Source of the DNA: Paracoccaceae bacterium
GTDB taxonomy: Bacteria > Pseudomonadota > Alphaproteobacteria > Rhodobacterales > Rhodobacteraceae
DNA length: 64,000 nucleotides
Assembly: GCA_024742405.1 (NCBI GenBank)
Contig: JANSYP010000001.1
Span: 124,001 to 188,000, forward strand
Direction of reading: 5' to 3'
Below, piece by piece: positions 63,527 to 64,000 of this stretch. The notes under the pieces are model-generated. The model worked only from the letters and a program-made list of their open reading frames with translations. It made no database searches and had not been told where the DNA came from. A program made the position numbers and the translations under genes. Within the stretch, counting starts at the first letter, position 1, and each line of letters begins with the position of its first letter.

Positions 63527-63790
63527 TCAGCCGATGGCTTTGACCCGCGATGCCAGGCGGGACATTTTCCGCGAGGCAGTGTTCTTGTGCAGCACGCCCT
63601 TGGTCACGCCGCGCATGAGCTCCGGCTGCGCCTCGCGCAGGGCAGAGGTCGCAACCTCCTTGTCACCGCTGGTGATCGCCTCTTCGACCTTGCGAAGAAA
63701 GGTGCGGATGCGCGAGCGGCGCGCCTTGTTGATGTCGAAGCGCCGCGCGTTCTGGCGGGCGCGCTTTTTGGATTGCGGCGTGTTGGCCAT
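63527..63790 (-). CDS. rpsT: 30S ribosomal protein S20
   Basis: The protein has 87 residues. It starts [26 protein letters not shown] and ends [15 protein letters not shown], both typical of bS20. The start 63790 was chosen over the frame opening at 63805. It sits upstream of dnaA, the order common in Rhodobacterales. Confidence 0.97.
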   Translation of the reverse strand: MANTPQSKKRARQNARRFDINKARRSRIRTFLRKVEEAITSGDKEVATSALREAQPELMRGVTKGVLHKNTASRKMSRLASRVKAIG

Positions 63791-64000
63791 GCGTCGTCTT
63801 CCCAAGCTGGGGTGAAAGAGTGAGCCGCGTCTTTAGAAGCGACTCGCGGCCAAGTCAACTGGCCAACGCCGCCGCCGTGTCGGTTCCGCCATCCATGCCC
63901 CGACGTCGCTGCGGGCGCGCTACGTAGACGGACCTCGCTCCTCGCGCTGATGGTCCACGCCCGCGGTCCGATTGGCCGGCGTCAGCGGTCGCGGAACTGT
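63791..64000. other. window end, no supported gene
   Basis: The last 210 bases contain only frame shadows. The rpsT promoter is expected here; a gene may begin beyond the edge. Confidence 0.4.

Overview
The window is high-GC chromosomal DNA of an aerobic anoxygenic phototroph of the Rhodobacterales (alphaproteobacteria, Rhodobacter/Roseobacter relatives). This rests on a large bacteriochlorophyll a photosynthesis gene cluster with Rhodobacter-type genes: ppsR/ppaA, lhaA-puhABC, puhE, soluble cytochrome c2, and crtA for spheroidenone. Further support comes from a VPLPA-CTERM protein, an HvrA-type H-NS protein and the gene order rpsT-dnaA-dnaN-recF. I do not name a species.

Layout. 1-2900: end of an M16 peptidase, a RimJ-type acetyltransferase and a lipoprotein lytic transglycosylase. 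2960-9350 (minus): idi, bchP, a PucC-like transporter (bch2/orf428), bchG, ppsR, ppaA. 9666-25428 (plus): a tightly packed superoperon bchF-N-B-H-L-M-lhaA-puhA-B-C-bciE-acsF-puhE-hemA, followed by cycA (cytochrome c2). 26287-30721 (minus): crtA-bchI-bchD-bchO, diverging from crtI-crtB-tspO (plus, 30881-34075). The puf operon, bchCXYZ, crtCDEF and bchE are not in the window. 34209-51310: housekeeping and hypothetical genes (SH3 protein, parC, VPLPA-CTERM protein, two hydrolases, an HvrA-like protein, a UDG-family protein, SseB, a 2-hydroxyacid dehydrogenase) and the cell-shape operon mreBCD-mrdA-rodA. 51589-58307: clpS, a LuxR-type regulator without a synthase, leuA with a leader peptide, a beta-propeller protein, an SDR and an iron-sulfur photolyase. 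58696-63790 (minus): recF, dnaN, dnaA, rpsT.

How the genes work together. hemA starts tetrapyrrole synthesis. BchHDI insert magnesium, BchM methylates, AcsF with BciE closes ring E aerobically, BchNBL reduces ring D, BchF hydrates the vinyl group, and BchG/BchP add and reduce the C20 tail. Idi supplies isoprenoid precursors. CrtB/CrtI/CrtA build and oxidise carotenoids. LhaA and PuhA/B/C/E assemble the reaction centre and LH1, and cytochrome c2 is the likely electron donor to it. PpsR, its cobalamin-binding antagonist PpaA, TspO and possibly the HvrA-like protein are the regulators. Six exact TGT-N12-ACA palindromes (the PpsR/CrtJ operator form) lie at three control points: two straddle the bchG start codon, two lie between ppaA and bchF, and two between crtA and crtI.

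The most notable items outside the phototrophy genes are a leucine-rich 20-residue leader ORF plus hairpin before leuA, and a perfect 12-bp palindrome upstream of the LuxR-type gene. Also notable are a 15-bp in-frame tandem duplication in ppaA and two unexplained low-GC spacers, one after the HvrA-like gene and one between recF and dnaN.
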